Source: Candidatus Aerophobota bacterium (lineage in GTDB: Bacteria; Aerophobota; Aerophobia; Aerophobales; B3-G15). From it: DNA of 8,308 bases. The stretch spans positions 1 to 8,308 of the forward strand of contig JAUWJM010000065.1 of assembly GCA_030607715.1 (NCBI GenBank), in the 5' to 3' direction. Positions 5,084-8,308 of the stretch are shown piece by piece. The position numbers were made by a program, and so were the translations under genes. Within the stretch, counting starts at the first letter, position 1. Each line of letters starts with the position of its first letter. Under the pieces are notes generated by a model that did not search any database, was not told the DNA's origin, and saw nothing but the letters and a program-made list of their open reading frames with translations.

Positions 5084-7768
5084 TTAAATTTTCTCTATCT
5101 TTACTGCTGCTACTTTGTATTCAGGAATTTTAGCCACAGGGTCAAGAGCATCGTTAGTTAAAAGATTTACCGCTGATTCGGCAAAATGGAAGGTCATAAA
5201 AATCATTCCAGAGGAAGATTTATCACTTATCTTAACCTTTGTCTTTACCTTCCCCCTACGAGATATTACATTTACTATCTCTCCCTGAGAAAGATTAAGG
5301 GAGTTAGCATCCTCAGGGTTAATCTCCACTAATCCTTCTGGATAAATCTGGTTTAATCCCTTTACTTTACGGCTCATAGTCCCGGTGTGAAAGTGAAAAA
5401 GAACTCTACCGGTGGTGAGAATAAATGGATACTCCTCATCGGGAAGTTCTGCAGGTGGTTCGTAGTGAACAGGATGAAATTTTCCCTCACCTTTGGTAAA
5501 TTTATCTTTATGCAGGTAAGGAGTTCCTGGATGGGAAAGGTGAGGACAGGGCCATTGTAGTCCTTTTTTTCTTAATCTGGAGTAAAGTATTCCTCCATAG
5601 ATAGGAGTAAAAGATGTTATCTCTTCCATTATCTTTGCAGGATGTTCGTAATGCATAGAATAATCCATTCTCTTAGATAATTCACATATTATCTCCCAAT
5701 CAGCTTTTGCCTGTCCGGGAGGATCGAGAACTTTCTGCACTCTCTGCACTCTACGCTCTGTATTGGTGAAAGTGCCATCTTTTTCGGCAAAGCAAGCCGC
5801 AGGAAGAACAACATGGGCAAGTTTAGCTGTTTCGGAGAGAAAGATATCCTGAACTACTAAAAAATCAAGATTTTTCAGCGCTTTGATAGTTCTGGTAGTA
5901 TTAGGATCAGAAAGAAGAGGATTTTCTCCTATTATATACATACCTTTTAACTTTCCCTGTTCAATAGCATGAATCATTTCCACTACTGTAAGTCCTGCTT
6001 TCCCTGACAGGGAAACTTTCCAGTCTCTTTCAAATTTTTTCCTTATATCCTCATTCTCTACGCTTTGATAGCCAGGATAAACATTGGGTAAAGCTCCCAA
6101 ATCACAGGCTCCCTGAACATTATTTTGTCCTCGCAGAGGATTTACCCCTGTTCCTTCTTTCCCAACATTACCACAGAGCATAGCAAGATTAGCCAGAGTA
6201 AGGACATTGTTGGTTCCACTAATATGCTGGGTTATACCCATAGCAAAGATTATGGAAGACCTTTTTGCATTAGCGTAAATCCTGGCTGCTCTTACAATAT
6301 TATCTGCAGGAACTCCGGTGATTTTTTCCACCTTTTGAGGAGTATAATCCTTAACTACTCTTCTAAATTGTTCAAAACCTTTTGTTCTTTTGTCTATAAA
6401 ATCTTTATCTTGCAGTTCTTCATTAAGGATAACCCACATAAAAGCGTTGAAAAGAGCTACATCGGTGCCTGATTTATGTCTTAACCAAAGATGAGCTATT
6501 TCAGTTAATTCTATCTTTCGAGGATCTGCTACAATGAGTTGCGTTCCATTTTTTACCGCGGCTTTAATTTGCAGGGCTATAATGGGATGAGTCTCAGAAG
6601 TATTTGATCCTGTAATTAGAATACAATCAGCCCTATTAAATTCGTCAATAGAATTAGTCATAGCCCCTGAGCCAAAAGCTCTGGCAAGACCTGCCACTGT
6701 AGAGGCATGACAAAGACGAGCACAGTGATCTACATTATTGGTTCCAATAACTACTCTCATAAATTTTTGGAAAAGATAATTTTCTTCATTAGTGCATTTT
6801 GCTGAGGAGAGCCCGGCAATAGAATCAGGACCATAACTTTCTTTAATCTGCTTTAATTTTAAGGCTATAAAATCAAGAGCTTCATCCCAGGATACTTTCC
6901 TAAATACTTCATTTTCTTTAATTAAAGGAGAGGTGAGTCTGTCCAAAGAATTAATAAACTCAAAGCCAAATTTTCCCTTGGCGCAGAGCCAGCCAGAATT
7001 AGTCGGAGCATCCTGGGGTGAGGTGACTTTAACTACTTTACTATTTTTAGTATGAAGAGTAATCTGACAGCCACATCCACAGTAAGGACAGATAGTGGTG
7101 GTCTTTTTAAGTTCCCATTCCCTTCCTTTACCTTTTCTTTCTTTTTCAGCAAGAGCTCCTACAGGGCAAACAGAGAGACAATTTCCACAGAAAACACAAT
7201 TAGTTTCGGTTAAAGGTCTATCAAAACCTGTGGTGATTAGAGTATTAAATCCTCTGCCAGCAAAATCAAGAACTTCGCACTGTTGAACATCATGGCACAC
7301 ATTTATACAGCGACCACAAAGAATACATTTTGTATTATCACGTTCCATAAAAGGATTATCAGAAACTACCGGATAATCTATTCTCTCTCCCTGAAAACGG
7401 GACCCTGAAACACCCAGCTCATAGGCATACTTTTCTAAAAGACAATCTCCACTTTTCTCACAGGTCATACAATCAAGAGGATGATTGGATATAAGAAGTT
7501 CCATAATTACTCTTCTTGCTTTTTTAACCCTTTCGGTGTTTGTTTTAACTTCCATTCCTTCCCTTATCGGATAGGAACAGGAAGCAACAAGATTCTCCAT
7601 TCCTTTTACCTCCACTACGCAGAGCCTGCAGGATGATGGTGAAGAAAATCTTTCCTCATAACAAATATGAGGTATGTCTATACCTACACTTCTGGCAGCC
7701 TCTAATATAGTAGTTCCTTCCTCTATGTATACCTTTTTGCCATTTATATCTAAATGCACCTTAGCCAT
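5084..7768 (-). CDS. fdhA: Formate dehydrogenase catalytic subunit, Cys-type, with NuoG-like N-terminal iron-sulfur domains
   Basis: This 894-aa Mo/W-bis-MGD enzyme interconverts formate and CO2. Domains in order: a [2Fe-2S] ferredoxin (C36, C47, C50, C64); a NuoG-type His-Cys3 [4Fe-4S] site (H96, C100, C103, C109); two [4Fe-4S] ferredoxin motifs (C148/C151/C154/C158 and C191/C194/C197/C201, with C164 nearby); the catalytic-domain [4Fe-4S] site (C227, C230, C234, C262); the molybdopterin domains; and a C-terminal MGD-binding domain from about 780. Formate dehydrogenase signatures are CARLCH with C353 as the metal ligand and H354 beside it, GVNPLRGQNNVQGA with R546, GTFTNTERRVQRV and TGRVLFHFHTGTMSR. 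The metal-ligand codon is TGT, so this is a cysteine and not a selenocysteine enzyme. No Tat signal is seen, so it is cytoplasmic. The ATG at 7768 lies one base after the upstream stop. Length and neighbour resemble the Moorella FdhA/FdhB pair. Molybdenum and tungsten cannot be told apart here. Confidence 0.93.
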   Translation of the reverse strand: MAKVHLDINGKKVYIEEGTTILEAARSVGIDIPHICYEERFSSPSSCRLCVVEVKGMENLVASCSYPIREGMEVKTNTERVKKARRVIMELLISNHPLDCMTCEKSGDCLLEKYAYELGVSGSRFQGERIDYPVVSDNPFMERDNTKCILCGRCINVCHDVQQCEVLDFAGRGFNTLITTGFDRPLTETNCVFCGNCLSVCPVGALAEKERKGKGREWELKKTTTICPYCGCGCQITLHTKNSKVVKVTSPQDAPTNSGWLCAKGKFGFEFINSLDRLTSPLIKENEVFRKVSWDEALDFIALKLKQIKESYGPDSIAGLSSAKCTNEENYLFQKFMRVVIGTNNVDHCARLCHASTVAGLARAFGSGAMTNSIDEFNRADCILITGSNTSETHPIIALQIKAAVKNGTQLIVADPRKIELTEIAHLWLRHKSGTDVALFNAFMWVILNEELQDKDFIDKRTKGFEQFRRVVKDYTPQKVEKITGVPADNIVRAARIYANAKRSSIIFAMGITQHISGTNNVLTLANLAMLCGNVGKEGTGVNPLRGQNNVQGACDLGALPNVYPGYQSVENEDIRKKFERDWKVSLSGKAGLTVVEMIHAIEQGKLKGMYIIGENPLLSDPNTTRTIKALKNLDFLVVQDIFLSETAKLAHVVLPAACFAEKDGTFTNTERRVQRVQKVLDPPGQAKADWEIICELSKRMDYSMHYEHPAKIMEEITSFTPIYGGILYSRLRKKGLQWPCPHLSHPGTPYLHKDKFTKGEGKFHPVHYEPPAELPDEEYPFILTTGRVLFHFHTGTMSRKVKGLNQIYPEGLVEINPEDANSLNLSQGEIVNVISRRGKVKTKVKISDKSSSGMIFMTFHFAESAVNLLTNDALDPVAKIPEYKVAAVKIEKI

Positions 7769-7769
7769 A

Positions 7770-8308
7770 TTACTTACTCCTCATTTGTTCTATATCACAG
7801 CGCAAGCACCTCTTGGCTTCCCTGATAGCTTTTTCTTTATCCAATCCAAACTCAATTTCTCTGAATTCTTTTTTCCTCTTTTCCAAGGGTATACAGGGTA
7901 TTTTAACCCTTTTATCCGGGGAAGGTTCAATATCAACAAGGTCCATCTCTTCAAAGTATTTCTTTTTTATCTGGGAAGGTCTTTCAAGAGACTCTCTTTT
8001 TAGATATCGGTTAATAGATATAGCTGCCCTCTCACCAGAGGCTATTGCCTCAGCCACTGTAGCTGGCCCTGTTACTGCATCTCCTCCTGCAAATACTCCT
8101 TCTTTACTTGTAGCTAAAGTTTTAGGATTAACATAAATACTGCCCCACTCAGTTCTTTTTATAGAGGAAGGCAAAAAAGAAACATTAGCCCTTTGACCTA
8201 TAGCAGAGATTACCGAGTCAACCGGGAGAAAAAACTCAGAACCAGGGATGGGAATTGGTTTTCTTGTATCACTTTTATCATACTCTCCCAATCTCATCTG
8301 TACGCATT
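7770..8308 (-). CDS. GltD/FdhB-like FAD-NAD(P) oxidoreductase subunit, C-terminal part only
   Basis: The frame enters from the right edge, and 178 C-terminal residues are visible. The methionine at 8297 is internal, because family sequence continues to the edge. Visible features are the PIPGSEFFLPVDSVISAIGQ segment, GVFAGGDAVTGPATVAEAIA (the FAD-binding GGD motif of GltD-like pyridine-nucleotide disulfide oxidoreductases), and a tail ending EAKRCLRCD with two cysteines, common in flavoprotein subunits of this group. Next to fdhA, the likely role is the electron-transfer subunit that couples formate oxidation to NAD(P), or, if fused to a NuoF-like module upstream, part of a larger FMN/FAD/Fe-S unit such as FdhB of Moorella. 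That upstream part is not in the window. Alternatives include a free-standing NfnB or GltD subunit. The stop is separated from the fdhA ATG by one base, implying co-transcription and translational coupling. Confidence 0.85.
   Translation of the reverse strand, partial: CVQMRLGEYDKSDTRKPIPIPGSEFFLPVDSVISAIGQRANVSFLPSSIKRTEWGSIYVNPKTLATSKEGVFAGGDAVTGPATVAEAIASGERAAISINRYLKRESLERPSQIKKKYFEEMDLVDIEPSPDKRVKIPCIPLEKRKKEFREIEFGLDKEKAIREAKRCLRCDIEQMRSK
7777..7782 (-). promoter_or_regulatory. Shine-Dalgarno site of fdhA inside the upstream gene
   Basis: GAGGAG on the minus strand precedes the ATG at 7768 by 8 bases and lies within the last codons of the GltD-like gene. This supports the chosen fdhA start and coupled translation of the two FDH subunits. 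Confidence 0.75.

Noticed and set aside
6125..6472. A 115-aa plus-strand open frame inside fdhA
   Set aside because: It is opposite a strongly conserved catalytic domain, has low-complexity hydrophobic and cysteine-rich composition typical of antisense frames, and lacks a ribosome-binding site.
6706..6714. Possible selenocysteine codon in the formate dehydrogenase active site
   Set aside because: The codon at the metal-ligand position reads TGT (Cys) on the minus strand, not TGA, so no recoding is needed.
7674..8136. Two overlapping plus-strand frames opposite the FDH subunits
   Set aside because: The minus strand here encodes recognisable GltD-like and ferredoxin sequence, and the plus frames overlap each other and match no known family.

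Overview
The window is AT-rich, densely coding bacterial DNA, apparently from a strict or facultative anaerobe. It carries a [NiFe]-hydrogenase maturation gene (hypE), a metal-dependent formate dehydrogenase with a flavoprotein partner, and four genes matching the Thermotoga-type inositol catabolic route (iolM, iolN, iolO plus an extra dehydrogenase). This mix suits an anaerobic, probably uncultured fermenter or acetogen-like bacterium (Thermotogota, Atribacterota or clostridial relatives are possible). The sequence alone does not fix the phylum, and I do not claim one.

Layout, left to right. Positions 1-656 (+) hold the 3' two-thirds of hypE, cut by the left edge. A 19-base gap follows, and all remaining genes are on the minus strand. 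In transcription order (right to left) these are the C-terminal end of a GltD-like FAD/NAD(P) subunit (8308-7770, cut by the right edge); fdhA, a formate dehydrogenase catalytic subunit of 894 aa (7768-5084); a 222-base spacer holding an imperfect inverted repeat that looks like a MITE; then iolM (4861-3668), a second zinc-dependent dehydrogenase (3655-2636), iolN (2624-1506) and iolO (1482-676). Gaps within the last four genes are 11 to 23 bases and each gene has a good Shine-Dalgarno site, so they form one operon. The converging hypE closes its downstream end.

How the genes work together. In the pathway worked out in Thermotoga maritima, myo-inositol is oxidised by IolG to scyllo-inosose. 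IolM oxidises this again to 3-dehydro-scyllo-inosose, IolN hydrolyses the ring to 5-keto-L-gluconate, and IolO epimerises that to D-tagaturonate. Here iolM, iolN and iolO are recognisable, but no GFO/IDH-family IolG is present. A 339-aa zinc alcohol dehydrogenase lies between iolM and iolN instead. It may replace IolG or act at another redox step. No transporter, kinase or regulator is in the window. The FDH pair would interconvert formate and CO2 with NAD(P)H (and possibly ferredoxin), and could re-oxidise reduced cofactor made by inositol oxidation; that link is inference.

The most unusual items are the substituted inositol cassette and the inverted-repeat element, whose arms are built from an 8-base CTTnGTGn unit. 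I saw no RNA genes, CRISPR array, insertion-sequence transposase or phage genes.
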